A DNA stretch of 55,778 nt. It comes from Streptomyces hydrogenans. GTDB lineage: Bacteria; Actinomycetota; Actinomycetes; Streptomycetales; Streptomycetaceae. The position numbers were made by a program, and so were the translations under genes. Positions 1-9,405 of this stretch are shown piece after piece (position 1 is the first letter of the stretch; the number at the start of each line of letters is the position of its first letter). The DNA lies in contig NZ_BNBS01000050.1 of assembly GCF_014656075.1 (NCBI RefSeq), positions 1 to 55,778 of the forward strand. The letters are read 5' to 3'. The notes below the pieces were generated by a model, which had not been told where the DNA came from, made no database searches, and saw only the letters and a program-made list of their open reading frames with translations.

Positions 1-1101
1 GCTCCCGTGCGGCCCGAGGCCGCGCCGCCGCCCGCGCCGGGGCCGCGGGACCCCTCCGGGCCGCAGGAGCCCCCGCCCGGCCCCGTACCGGCCGAGCCGA
101 GGCCGTCCTTCGACTGGGCCGCCGCCGAGGAGCAGGTGTCCGATCTCGTCGGGCCGCGGTTCCTGGAGGAGCCGCAGGCCGAGGGCGGGGACGGGCCCGC
201 CGGGGACGCCGCCGCCTGGGACGTGGACGCGCCCGGGGCCGTCCGCCTCGACGACGTCGGCGGCATGACGGACGTCAAGGACCGGCTCGAAGCCGCCTTC
301 CTGGCCCCGATGCGCAACCCGGAACTGCGCCGGCTCTACGGCAAGTCGCTCCGCGGCGGGCTGCTCCTGTACGGCCCTCCCGGGTGCGGCAAGACCTTCA
401 TCGCCCGGGCCGTCGCCGGCGAGCTCGGCGCGAACTTCCTCACCGTCTCGCTCTCCGACGTCCTCGACATGTGGATCGGGGCCTCCGAGAAGAACATCCA
501 CGACATCTTCGAGACCGCCCGCCGCCAGGCCCCCTGCGTCGTCTTCCTCGACGAGCTGGACGCCCTCGGCGGCAAGCGCTCCCGCACCCACAACAACGGG
601 CTCCGCAACGTCGTCAACCAGCTCCTCACCGAGCTCGACGGCATCGCCTCCGGCGCCGGCAACGAAGGCGTCTTCGTCCTCGCCGCCACCAACGTGCCCT
701 GGGACGTCGACCTCGCCCTGCGCCGCCCCGGCCGGCTCGACCGCACCCTGCTCGTGCTGCCGCCCGACGCGCCCGCCCGCGAGGCGATCCTCCGCTACCA
801 CCTGCGCGAGCGGCCGATCGAGGCCGTCGACCTCGGCAAGCTCGTCAAGGTCACCGAGGACTTCTCCGGCGCCGACCTCGCCCACCTGTGCGAGACCGCC
901 GCCGAGGCCGCCCTCCTCGACTCCGCGCGCACCGGCACGGTCCGCCTCATCACCACCAAGGACCTCCTCGGCGCCGCCAAGCAGATCCGGCCGTCCACCG
1001 AGCCCTGGTTCGCGGCCGCCCGGAACGTCGCCATGTTCGCCAACGAGGGCGGTCTCTACGACGACCTCCTCGCCTACCTGAAGCGGAAGCGCAAGCTGTG
1101 A
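1..1101 (+). CDS. AAA family ATPase (5' truncated by window edge)
   Basis: Cytoplasmic AAA+ ATPase of the CDC48/FtsH-like type. The reading frame is open to base 1, so the true N-terminus probably lies outside; a GTG at 7 is only the first start visible. Numbering from it, residues 1-70 are Pro/Ala-rich and probably disordered, Walker A is GPPGCGKT (123-130), Walker B is VVFLDELD (178-185), and the arginine-finger segment RRPGRLDR is near 242. No protease or membrane domain is visible. The stop overlaps the start of the TPR gene (GTGA), implying translational coupling and a joint role, perhaps ATP-driven remodelling of a client presented by the TPR protein. Substrate unknown. Confidence 0.9.
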   Translation, partial: APVRPEAAPPPAPGPRDPSGPQEPPPGPVPAEPRPSFDWAAAEEQVSDLVGPRFLEEPQAEGGDGPAGDAAAWDVDAPGAVRLDDVGGMTDVKDRLEAAFLAPMRNPELRRLYGKSLRGGLLLYGPPGCGKTFIARAVAGELGANFLTVSLSDVLDMWIGASEKNIHDIFETARRQAPCVVFLDELDALGGKRSRTHNNGLRNVVNQLLTELDGIASGAGNEGVFVLAATNVPWDVDLALRRPGRLDRTLLVLPPDAPAREAILRYHLRERPIEAVDLGKLVKVTEDFSGADLAHLCETAAEAALLDSARTGTVRLITTKDLLGAAKQIRPSTEPWFAAARNVAMFANEGGLYDDLLAYLKRKRKL

Positions 1102-2207
1102 CCACCCCCGCCACGCCCTCCGCGCTCGCCCGGGCCGAGGCGCTCTACGACGCCGGACGGTACGAGCAGGCCGGGGAGCTCGCGGCCCGGCACCTCGCCG
1201 ACGACCCCGAGGACGCCGACGCGCTCACCCTGCTGGCCCGTTGCCAGCACCGGGCGGGGAACCACGCGGCCGCCCTCACCGCCGTCGAGCAGGCCCTGCG
1301 CGCGGAGCCCGAGCTGCTCATGGCGCACCTGATGCGCACCCAGATCCTGCTCGGCCTCAAGCGGTACGGCGACGCCGAGGCCGCCGCCCACCGCACGGTC
1401 GAACTGGCGCCGCAGTTCTGGGGCAGCCACTACGCCCTCGGCACCGCGCTCGCCGAGACCGCCGAGGCGGGCCGCGGCCGCGACCCGGTCCGGACGGCCG
1501 CCGCCTACGAGGCCGCCCGCACCGCCGTCGCCCTCGGCCCGGAGGAGGACGCCGCCCACTTCCTCGTCGGCCTCACCGCCCAGCGGCGCGGCGACCACGC
1601 CACCGCCCGGCGGGCGTACGAGACGACCCTGCGGCTCAACCCGCAGAGCAGCGAGGCCCACAACAACCTCTCGCTGCTGAGGCTCCGCCGCCGCTGGCTG
1701 CGGCGCGGGGCCTGGACCCAGGCCGCCGAGGGCTTCGTCGCCTCCGCCGCGCTCGACCTCGGCGACCGCAAGGCCCGCTTCAACCTGGAGGCGATGGCCT
1801 GGGGCACCGCCGCAGGCGCCCGCTGGGTCGCCCTGCTCGGCTTCCTCGCCTCCGTGCTCGGCTCCGCCCCGGTCCGGACCGGCGCGACCGGTGCCGACGC
1901 CGTCGTGCCCTTCGTCGTCGGCGCCGTCGTGCTCGTCGGCGCCTGGGCCGGCTGGGCCGTGTGGATGGCCCGCCGGGTGCCGCCCCGGCTGCGCCGCCCG
2001 CTGCTGCTGGTCGCCCGCAACTGCCGGCCGGTGCTCGCGATGGCCGCCGCCGTCGGACTGCTCGGCCTGTACTCGGCGGTCACCCTGGCGCTCTGGTCCT
2101 TCGACGCCGGGGTCGTCGGGGCACTGGGCACCCCGCTCTTCTGGGCCGTGGTCATCACGTACTGGGTGAGCCGCTCGGCCCTCAACCGGCGGATGCCCAA
2201 GGACTGA
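1098..2207 (+). CDS. Tetratricopeptide-repeat membrane protein
   Basis: A 369-residue protein. The first ~190 residues are TPR helices (for example the units around AEALYDAGRYEQAGELA and EQALRAEPELLMAHL). The C-terminal half carries about four hydrophobic segments, so the TPR domain is probably displayed on the membrane as a protein-interaction scaffold. The GTG at 1098 overlaps the stop of the AAA ATPase by four bases, which fixes the start and points to coupled translation. Together the pair looks like an ATPase with its adaptor; neither partner nor process can be read from the sequence. Confidence 0.88.
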   Translation: MTTPATPSALARAEALYDAGRYEQAGELAARHLADDPEDADALTLLARCQHRAGNHAAALTAVEQALRAEPELLMAHLMRTQILLGLKRYGDAEAAAHRTVELAPQFWGSHYALGTALAETAEAGRGRDPVRTAAAYEAARTAVALGPEEDAAHFLVGLTAQRRGDHATARRAYETTLRLNPQSSEAHNNLSLLRLRRRWLRRGAWTQAAEGFVASAALDLGDRKARFNLEAMAWGTAAGARWVALLGFLASVLGSAPVRTGATGADAVVPFVVGAVVLVGAWAGWAVWMARRVPPRLRRPLLLVARNCRPVLAMAAAVGLLGLYSAVTLALWSFDAGVVGALGTPLFWAVVITYWVSRSALNRRMPKD

Positions 2208-2267
2208 CGGGGACCGCCGGATAGCATGCGCAGGTACTGACCACCCGAGGGCGAGGAGGCCCGGAGC

Positions 2268-2627
2268 ATGGCCGGAGAGCCGCAGAGCGACTGCCTGTTC
2301 TGCAAGATCGTGGCGGGGGAGGTGCCGGCGACGCTCGTCCGCGAGACCGAGACCACGCTGGCCTTCCGCGACATCAACCCGCAGGCGCCCACCCACGTGC
2401 TCGTCATCCCGCGCCTCCACTACCCGGACGCCGCCTCGCTCGCGGCGGCCGCGCCGACCGTCGCCGCCGACGTGCTGCGCGAGGCCGGCGAGGTCGCCGA
2501 GCTGGAGAAGGTCGACGGCAGCGGCTACCGCATCGTCCTCAACACCGGCACCGGCGCCGGCCAGACCGTCTTCCACGCGCACGCGCACGTGCTGGGCGGC
2601 CGCGGCCTCACCTGGCCCCCCGGATAG
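2268..2627 (+). CDS. HIT domain protein (histidine triad nucleotide-binding)
   Basis: A 119-residue single-domain HIT protein, the normal length for Hint-type purine nucleoside phosphoramidases. The triad is at His103, His105 and His107 in VFHAHAHVLGG. The N-terminal CLFCKI segment keeps the two cysteines common in bacterial HinT proteins. Expected activity is hydrolysis of AMP-lysine or AMP-amine adducts. GAGGAGG at 2253-2259 sets the ATG start. It lies three bases from the ribonuclease Z gene and is likely cotranscribed with it and the adenosine deaminase, giving a nucleotide/RNA-metabolism grouping. Confidence 0.93.
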   Translation: MAGEPQSDCLFCKIVAGEVPATLVRETETTLAFRDINPQAPTHVLVIPRLHYPDAASLAAAAPTVAADVLREAGEVAELEKVDGSGYRIVLNTGTGAGQTVFHAHAHVLGGRGLTWPPG

Positions 2628-2630
2628 TCC

Positions 2631-3533
2631 GTGTCCGTCCGCGAACTCGTCGTCCTCGGCACCGCCAGCCAGGTCCCGACCCGGCACCGCAACCACAACG
2701 GCTACCTGCTGCGCTGGGACGGCCACGGCATCCTCTTCGACCCCGGAGAGGGCACCCAGCGCCAGATGCTGCTGGCCGGCGTCGCCGCGCACGACCTGAA
2801 CCGGATCTGCGTCACGCACTTCCACGGCGACCACTCGCTGGGCCTGGCCGGGGTGATCCAGCGGATCAACCTCGACCAGGTCCCGCACCAGGTCACCGCG
2901 CACTACCCGGAGAGCGGCCGGCACTTCTTCGAGCGGCTGCGGTACGCCACCGCCTACCGCGAGTCCGTCGAGCTGACCGAGGCGCCGGTCGCGCGGGACG
3001 GCGTCCTCGCCGTCACCGGGGCCTTCACCCTGGAGGCCCGCCGCCTCTCCCACCCCGTCGAGTCCTTCGGCTACCGGCTGGTCGAGCCCGACGGGCGGCG
3101 GCTGCTGCCCGAGCGGCTCGCCGCGCACGGCATCAAGGGCCCCGACGTGGGCCGGATCCAGCGCGAGGGCGTCCTCGACGGCGTCACGCTCGACGAGGTG
3201 AGCGAGGTCCGGCGCGGGCAGCGCTTCGCCTTCGTCATGGACACCCGGCTCTGCGACGGCGTGCACGCCCTCGCGGAGGGCGCCGACATGCTGGTCATCG
3301 AGTCGACCTTCCTCGACGCGGACGTCCGGCTCGCCGAGGACCACGGACACCTCACCGCCGGACAGGCCGCCGCCGTCGCCCGCGACGCGGGCGTGCGGCA
3401 CCTCGTCCTCACCCACTTCTCGCAGCGCTACTCCGACCCGTCGGAGTTCGAACGGCAGGCCAGGGCCGCCGGATTCGAGGGCGAGCTGAGCATTGCCCAG
3501 GACCTCATGCGGGTCCCCGTACCGAAGAGATAG
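2631..3533 (+). CDS. rnz: Ribonuclease Z family metallo-beta-lactamase-fold hydrolase
   Basis: A 300-residue MBL-fold nuclease of the RNase Z/ElaC family, which removes 3' trailers from tRNA precursors. The metal motif HFHGDH is at residues 63-68, and later ligands include the Asp of FVMDTR, the Glu of VIESTFLD and the His of LTHFSQRYSDP near 261. The length matches short-form RNase Z. It starts at GTG three bases after the HIT stop, consistent with an operon, and adenosine deaminase follows ten bases later. Other MBL phosphodiesterases are possible, but the N-terminal VLGTASQVPTRHRNHN and the HST-like region fit RNase Z. Confidence 0.9.
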   Translation: MSVRELVVLGTASQVPTRHRNHNGYLLRWDGHGILFDPGEGTQRQMLLAGVAAHDLNRICVTHFHGDHSLGLAGVIQRINLDQVPHQVTAHYPESGRHFFERLRYATAYRESVELTEAPVARDGVLAVTGAFTLEARRLSHPVESFGYRLVEPDGRRLLPERLAAHGIKGPDVGRIQREGVLDGVTLDEVSEVRRGQRFAFVMDTRLCDGVHALAEGADMLVIESTFLDADVRLAEDHGHLTAGQAAAVARDAGVRHLVLTHFSQRYSDPSEFERQARAAGFEGELSIAQDLMRVPVPKR

Positions 3534-3543
3534 AGCACCACCC

Positions 3544-4533
3544 ATGCCCCTCCCCAAGGCGGAACTGCACCTCCACATCGAAGGCACCCTCGAACCCGAG
3601 CTGGCCTTCGCGCTCGCCGAGCGGAACGGGGTGACGCTGCCGTACGCGGACACCGCCGAGCTGCGCGAGGCGTACCGCTTCAGCGACCTCCAGTCCTTCC
3701 TCGACCTCTACTACGCGCTGATGGCGGTCCTGCGGACCCCCGAGGACTTCACCGACCTCGCCGACGCCTATCTGGAGCGGGCCGCCGCGCAGGGCGTCCG
3801 GCACGCCGAGATCTTCTTCGACCCGCAGGCCCACACCTCCCGGGGCGTCCCGATCGGCACCGTGATCGAGGGGCTGACCGCCTCCCTCGACCGGGCCGAG
3901 GAGCGGTACGGGATCTCCACCCGGCTCATCCTGTGCTTCCTGCGCGACGAGTCCGCCGAGTCGGCCCTCGCCACCCTGGAGGCCGCGAAGCCGTACCTGG
4001 ACCGGATCACCGGCGTCGGCCTCGACTCGGCCGAGGTCGGCCACCCGCCGGCGAAGTTCCGCGAGGTCTACGAGGAGGCCGCCCGGCTCGGCCTGCGCCG
4101 GGTCGCCCACGCGGGCGAGGAGGGCCCGGCGGCCTACGTCCGCGAGGCCCTCGACGTCCTCGGCGTGGAGCGGATCGACCACGGGCTGCGCTGCATGGAG
4201 GACCCGGAGCTGGTCGAGCGCCTGGCCCGCGAGCGGATCCCGCTCACCCTGTGCCCGCTGTCGAACGTCCGCCTCCGGGTGATCGACACCCTCGCCGACC
4301 ACCCGCTGCGGGCCATGATGGACGCCGGCCTCCTGGTCACCGTCAACTCCGACGACCCCGCCTACTTCGGCGGCTACGCGGGCGACAACTACGCCGCCGT
4401 CTCCGACGCCCTGGCCCTCACCGCCGAGCAGCTGCGGACCCTGGCCCGGCACTCCTTCGAAGCCTCCTTCCTGGAGGACGACGAACCCCGCCGGGCCCGG
4501 TACCTCGCCGAGGTGGAGGCGTACCGCTTCTAG
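3544..4533 (+). CDS. add: Adenosine deaminase
   Basis: A 329-residue amidohydrolase converting adenosine to inosine (purine salvage, cytosol). Zinc and catalytic residues are visible: HLHIEG at 9-14, HAGEE near residue 198, DHGLR and NSDDPAYF. The deaminase signature LTVCPLSN appears as LTLCPLSNVRL. The ATG at 3544 is preferred over earlier in-frame codons because the protein then begins MPLPKAELHLH, as the family does. It sits ten bases after the RNase Z stop. Some actinobacterial members of this clade act on related bases such as adenine, and the sequence alone does not separate these. Confidence 0.93.
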   Translation: MPLPKAELHLHIEGTLEPELAFALAERNGVTLPYADTAELREAYRFSDLQSFLDLYYALMAVLRTPEDFTDLADAYLERAAAQGVRHAEIFFDPQAHTSRGVPIGTVIEGLTASLDRAEERYGISTRLILCFLRDESAESALATLEAAKPYLDRITGVGLDSAEVGHPPAKFREVYEEAARLGLRRVAHAGEEGPAAYVREALDVLGVERIDHGLRCMEDPELVERLARERIPLTLCPLSNVRLRVIDTLADHPLRAMMDAGLLVTVNSDDPAYFGGYAGDNYAAVSDALALTAEQLRTLARHSFEASFLEDDEPRRARYLAEVEAYRF

Positions 4534-4550
4534 GGCCTGGTCCTTTCCGT

Positions 4551-4585
4551 GAACGATCCTCCCGGCGATACTGGGAGGATCGTTC
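4551..4585. terminator. Perfect 13-bp hairpin between add and lectin gene
   Basis: GAACGATCCTCCC (4551-4563) pairs perfectly with GGGAGGATCGTTC (4573-4585) around a 9-nt loop. It lies 17 bases after the add stop and 19 bases before the GTG of the next gene. CGTTTC follows rather than a clean T-run, so it may be a weak terminator or a 5'-UTR structure controlling the lectin gene. Confidence 0.65.
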
Positions 4586-4604
4586 GTTTCGGGGGGAGCA
4601 GCGA

Positions 4605-5357
4605 GTGGCGGATGTGAACGGGCCCGGCGGGGCGGGGAGTTCGGACCAGGTGGGCGAGAGCGGGCGCTCGTACCAGCCGCCCCGCTGGGCCTGGTGGACG
4701 GCCGGCGTGCTGGTGCCGCTGGCGGGGATCGTCGCGACCTTCCTGACGGCGACGCAGCGGCCGCCGGCGAGCGCGCAGGTGTCGGTCGAGCTGCCGTCCA
4801 CGACGACGACGCCGGCCTCCCCGACGGAGGTGCCGGAGCCGTCGGGCCCCTCGGCGTCGTCGGAGCCCCCGGCCTCCGGGGGGACGGGGACGGCGCCACC
4901 CGGGGACCGGCCGCTGCGGATCGTGAACGAGCTCAGCGGGCTGTGCCTGGCGGTGCCGGACGGGGCGGGCACGGCGGTCGTCGACCTGGACCAGGAGACG
5001 TGCGCCGACGGCCCGGACGACGTGTGGCAGCTCCGGCCGGACGGGGCGGACCCCGTGGGGCGGCGCCTCCACCGGATCGTCAACGGGAGCAGCGGCCGGT
5101 GCGCGGCCGTCCCCGGCGGGAGCTTGAAGGCGGGGACGAAGGTCAACCAGTTCGAGTGCGGCGACTGGCGCGACCACTTCTGGCGGGTGGAGCACGAACG
5201 CCGCGACACCGGCGGGCGGGACCTCTACCGGGTCGTGAACAGGAACAGCGGACTGTGCCTGGCCGTGGTCGACGCGCGTACGGAGTCCGGCGCGGCCGTC
5301 CACCAGGTGCCCTGCGACCCGTCCCCCGAGCGCCTCTGGTGGCTCGCGCCCCTCTGA
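4605..5357 (+). CDS. Membrane-anchored protein with extracytoplasmic ricin-type lectin repeats
   Basis: A 250-residue protein: short cytoplasmic N-terminus, one transmembrane helix (WWTAGVLVPLAGIVATFL, about residues 30-47), a Ser/Thr/Pro-rich linker (60-105), then three beta-trefoil-like units. Each unit begins with a variant of RIVN.SSGRCLAV and ends with a Cys and a Trp (ricin B / RICIN domain). The topology predicts a carbohydrate-binding domain outside the cell. The ligand is unknown and no catalytic domain is attached. The GTG at 4605 follows a purine-rich GGGGGGAG ribosome site. Confidence 0.85.
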   Translation: MADVNGPGGAGSSDQVGESGRSYQPPRWAWWTAGVLVPLAGIVATFLTATQRPPASAQVSVELPSTTTTPASPTEVPEPSGPSASSEPPASGGTGTAPPGDRPLRIVNELSGLCLAVPDGAGTAVVDLDQETCADGPDDVWQLRPDGADPVGRRLHRIVNGSSGRCAAVPGGSLKAGTKVNQFECGDWRDHFWRVEHERRDTGGRDLYRVVNRNSGLCLAVVDARTESGAAVHQVPCDPSPERLWWLAPL

Positions 5358-5374
5358 CCGGGCGGCCCGGTCAG
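5354..5374. terminator. Short hairpin spanning both convergent stop codons
   Basis: CTGACCGGG (5354-5362) and CCCGGTCAG (5366-5374) form a perfect 9-bp stem. The stop codons of the lectin gene (5355-5357) and of the convergent MFS gene (5371-5373) both lie inside the stem. It can act in either direction, but no T-run is present on either side. Confidence 0.5.
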
Positions 5375-6717
5375 CCCCGGTCCGACGGGCGGGCCAGGCG
5401 GAAGGCCGAGCGGGCGCGGCGGGCGGCCGTCGCCGGGGCCGGGATCGGGGCGATCTCCTGCTCCGGGGCGCCGACCTGGGGGAGGAGGGCGGTCGTCGTG
5501 GGGGTGGTGCCCGCGACGACGGCGGCGAGGGCCGCGACGAGGCGGCGGACGGAGCCGGGGACGAGCGGGCGGCCGGAGGCGTGCCGGGCCACCGCCGTCA
5601 TGGGGGCGGCCACCAGCAGCAGCAGGCCGGCCAGGACCGCGCCCATGCCCGGATAGCCGGCCGCCTCCGAGAGGACGCTGCCTACCAGCGGGCCGCAGGC
5701 CGTGCCGAGCGAGGACGCCGAGCCGACCAGGACGGCCCAGCGGCCGCGCGGGTCGAGGGAGGCGGCGAGGCCCAGCAGGTAGGAGAGGACCACCGGGTAG
5801 ACGGCGTTCCAGAGGATCTCGCCGGTCGCGAAGGAGGCCAGGCCTCCGGCGGCCGAGCTGAGCAGCACGCAGCCGGCGATCAGGACCGTGCCGGCGCCGA
5901 TCGGCACCGCGCGGCCGAGCCGCGAGCCGAGCGCCCCGGCGGCGGTGACCCCGGTGAGGCCCGCGCCGAGCGCCAGCGCGAAGACCGCGCCGACGGTCAC
6001 CTCGGAGAGCCCCGCCTGGCCGGTGCCGATCCGGCCGCTCACGCCCCAGAGCGCGTTCTGGGCGAGGGACCAGCAGAGGAGGCAGCCGGCCAGGACCGCG
6101 CCCGCCCGGCGGTACGGCAGCGGCCCGCCCGCCGCCGGGGTGTGCGGGCCGGGAGCGCCCCGGTACGCGCGCGTGGCGCCCGGCAGCCGGCCGGTGACCG
6201 GCCAGACCAGCAGCGCCGCGCCGGCGAGCGCCAGCAGCGGCAGGGAGTGGCCGCCGCCGAGCCGGGGCAGCGTCAGGTAGAGCGCGCCGGCCGTGGCGGA
6301 GACCGACAGCAGGCCCAGGGTGGAGGCCCGCTGCGGATCCGGTCGTCCGGCGATCCCGGAGGCCGCCACCGCCGTCGCGGTGCCCGAGCCGAAGCCGCCG
6401 AGGACCACCCCGGCGACCACCAGCGGCAGGCTGCCGGTCGCGGCGGCGGAGCCGTACCCGAGGGCCATCGCGAGCAGCCCGAGGCGGGCCGCCCGGCGCG
6501 GGCCGATCCGCTCCACGCGCGCGGCGAGCGTGAAACCGGCGGAGGCGGAGCCGAGCAGCAGCACCGAACCGACCAGGCCGGCCTGGGACGGGCCGAGGCC
6601 CAGTCCGGCGGCGAGCCGGCCGACGACGGTCGGCAGCAGGTACGGGGCGAGGTAACCGGCCGAGAAGAGGGCGACGAGGGCGGCGAGGGCCCCTCGGGCG
6701 CGCGGGCGCGACGACAT
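5371..6717 (-). CDS. MFS transporter
   Basis: A 448-residue integral membrane protein with about twelve hydrophobic segments and the loop pattern of the major facilitator superfamily. The first half contains GLGPSQAGLVGSVLLLGSA and the basic loop ARVERIGPRRAARLG. The ATG at 6717 starts it just before the first membrane helix (LAALVALFSAGYLAPYLLP); upstream in-frame codons give no sensible extension. Substrate unknown. It is transcribed toward the lectin gene and diverges from the PfkB gene across about 270 bases. No regulator adjoins it. Confidence 0.88.
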   Translation of the reverse strand: MSSRPRARGALAALVALFSAGYLAPYLLPTVVGRLAAGLGLGPSQAGLVGSVLLLGSASAGFTLAARVERIGPRRAARLGLLAMALGYGSAAATGSLPLVVAGVVLGGFGSGTATAVAASGIAGRPDPQRASTLGLLSVSATAGALYLTLPRLGGGHSLPLLALAGAALLVWPVTGRLPGATRAYRGAPGPHTPAAGGPLPYRRAGAVLAGCLLCWSLAQNALWGVSGRIGTGQAGLSEVTVGAVFALALGAGLTGVTAAGALGSRLGRAVPIGAGTVLIAGCVLLSSAAGGLASFATGEILWNAVYPVVLSYLLGLAASLDPRGRWAVLVGSASSLGTACGPLVGSVLSEAAGYPGMGAVLAGLLLLVAAPMTAVARHASGRPLVPGSVRRLVAALAAVVAGTTPTTTALLPQVGAPEQEIAPIPAPATAARRARSAFRLARPSDRG

Positions 6718-6823
6718 GGGCGTTCCAGGAACTGAACGGGGGAATGAGACGGCGCCCGGTGATCCACGGGGTCGCGGCACCATGTGTATCAAGCAACCGA
6801 ATGGGCGGAGAAGGCACTCTCCC

Positions 6824-6855
6824 CCGATTCGTCCTGTGATACGGGACACAATCGG
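6824..6855. promoter_or_regulatory. Imperfect inverted repeat upstream of PfkB gene
   Basis: CCGATT (6824-6829) and AATCGG (6850-6855) pair perfectly, with an inner GTCC/GGAC pair. The right arm touches the proposed -35 of the sigma-B-like promoter, so a repressor bound here could block it. It lies in the divergent MFS/PfkB intergenic region. Confidence 0.35.
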
Positions 6856-6879
6856 TTTGGGTGGAGGGAAGCGGGGTAT
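6855..6879 (+). promoter_or_regulatory. Candidate sigma-B-type promoter for PfkB gene
   Basis: GTTT (6855-6858), a 15-nt spacer, then GGGTAT (6874-6879) matches the Streptomyces sigma-B consensus GNNT-N14-16-GGGTA(C/T) used for osmotic and general stress genes. Transcription would begin near 6886, leaving a 5' UTR of about 100 nt before the GTG at 6989. This is inferred from the motif only. Confidence 0.5.
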
Positions 6880-6988
6880 CGCGCGACGATCCGTCGCGTC
6901 ACCCCCGTCTCCCCGACCCCATCGGGCACACTGTCCGGACCGGCACCCCGGGTGCCGGTCCCGCCGCACCACGACCGGGGAGTTCGCC

Positions 6989-8251
6989 GTGAGCACAGCC
7001 AGCGGAGACCAGCGCGGAGACCAGCGCGGAGGCCGGCCCGCGGACCCGCGCGCGGACGGGCGCGGCGACCGGCACACGGGCGCGCGCGCGGACCGGCCCG
7101 CCGACGCGGGCGCCGGCCGCCCCGCCGACCCCCGCCGCGCCGGCCGCCCCGCCGAGCCGTACGGGCCCGAGACCGGCATCGACCCGCTGGAGACCGTCCG
7201 CGAGCCCGCCGACCCGGCCTGCGACGTCTTCCTCACCGGCACCGTCTTCCTCGACATCATCTTCACCGGCCTCGACAGCGCCCCCGTCCGCGGCACCGAG
7301 TCCTGGGCCCGCGGCATGGGCTCCAGCCCGGGCGGCGTCGCCAACATGGCCACCGCGCTCGCCCGCCTCGGCCTGCGCACCTCCCTCGCCGCCGCCTTCG
7401 GCGACGACCACTACGGCGAGTACTGCTGGGACGCCCTCGAACAGGGCGAGGGCATCGACCTCTCGCTCTCCCGCACCGTCGCCGGCTGGCACTCCCCGGT
7501 CACCGTCTCCATGGCCTACGAGGGCGAGCGCACGATGGTCTCCCACGGCCACGAGGCGCCCCGCCCCGACGGCTCCCCCGTCCGCCCGCCGCGCGCCCGG
7601 GCCGCCGTCGCCTCCCTCGCCCCCGGCCGCACCGAGGAGTGGGTCGCCCGGGCCGCCCGCGACGGCGCCCGGGTCTTCGCCGACGTCGGCTGGGACGACA
7701 CCGGCCGCTGGGACCTGGCCGGCCTGACCGACCTGGAGCACTGCGAGGCGTTCCTGCCCAACGCCGCCGAGGCGATGCGCTACACCCGCACCGAATGCCC
7801 CCGCGCCGCCGCCCGCGCCCTGGCCGACAAGGTCCGCTACGCCGTCGTCACCCTCGGCGCCGAGGGCGCCTACGCCGTCGACGGCGCCACCGGCGAGACC
7901 GCCGAGGTCCCCGCCATCCGCGTCGAGGCCCTCGACCCCACCGGCGCCGGCGACGTCTTCGTCGCCGGCTTCGTCACCGGCACCCTCGCCGACTGGCCGC
8001 TCGCCGACCGCCTCGCCTTCGCCGGCCTCACCGCCGCCCTCTCCGTCCAGGAGTTCGGCGGCTCCCTCTCCGCCCCCACCTGGACCGAGATCGCCGCCTG
8101 GTGGCAGCACGTCCAGCACGACGACCGGCAGGACCCCGAGGCGCTGCGCGCCCGCTACGCCTTCCTGGAGGACCTCCTCCCGGCCCCCGCCCGCCCCTGG
8201 CCGCCGCGCCGCGCGGTGCCCACCATCGGCTTCCGGGCCGCGGTCCCGTAA
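6989..8251 (+). CDS. PfkB family carbohydrate kinase
   Basis: A 420-residue sugar kinase of the ribokinase/PfkB family. The first ~60 residues are an unusual low-complexity Arg/Asp/Gly/Pro extension that includes a tandem GDQR repeat. The kinase domain follows: GSSPGGVANMATALARLG is the N-terminal PfkB signature, and DPTGAGDVFVAGF near the C-terminus is the second signature with the catalytic Asp and anion hole. The phosphoryl acceptor is probably a sugar or nucleoside, not predictable here. The GTG at 6989 follows GGGGAG with good spacing; longer in-frame starts exist but have no ribosome site. A sigma-B-like promoter lies upstream. Confidence 0.9.
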   Translation: MSTASGDQRGDQRGGRPADPRADGRGDRHTGARADRPADAGAGRPADPRRAGRPAEPYGPETGIDPLETVREPADPACDVFLTGTVFLDIIFTGLDSAPVRGTESWARGMGSSPGGVANMATALARLGLRTSLAAAFGDDHYGEYCWDALEQGEGIDLSLSRTVAGWHSPVTVSMAYEGERTMVSHGHEAPRPDGSPVRPPRARAAVASLAPGRTEEWVARAARDGARVFADVGWDDTGRWDLAGLTDLEHCEAFLPNAAEAMRYTRTECPRAAARALADKVRYAVVTLGAEGAYAVDGATGETAEVPAIRVEALDPTGAGDVFVAGFVTGTLADWPLADRLAFAGLTAALSVQEFGGSLSAPTWTEIAAWWQHVQHDDRQDPEALRARYAFLEDLLPAPARPWPPRRAVPTIGFRAAVP

Positions 8252-8256
8252 ACCGC

Positions 8257-8286
8257 TTCGGGCTCACGGGCACCAGGTCGTAGGCT
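8257..8286 (+). promoter_or_regulatory. Candidate vegetative promoter for phoH-ybeY run
   Basis: TTCGGG (8257-8262) and TAGGCT (8281-8286) are separated by 18 bases and lie just after the PfkB stop. The -10 is a good fit to the Streptomyces TAGRRT class and the -35 is weak. Transcription would start near 8293. Confidence 0.35.
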
Positions 8287-8356
8287 GGGGGCGAGAGGTT
8301 GTCGAGCAGCGAGAACCCCCGCAGCAGGAGGTATGCGCAGGCCACAGGGCCGGCCC

Positions 8357-9394
<1,038 letters not shown>

Positions 9395-9405
9395 AAGCAC
9401 CGCAC

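Noticed and set aside
1074..3653. Long open frame on the minus strand (859 codons)
   Set aside because: It mirrors the plus-strand genes, has low-complexity Gly/Val/Arg composition and no domain. GC-rich codon bias produces such antisense frames.
7013..7040. CRISPR-like or tandem repeat array
   Set aside because: It is only two copies of a 12-bp coding repeat inside the PfkB gene; no spacers or further units.
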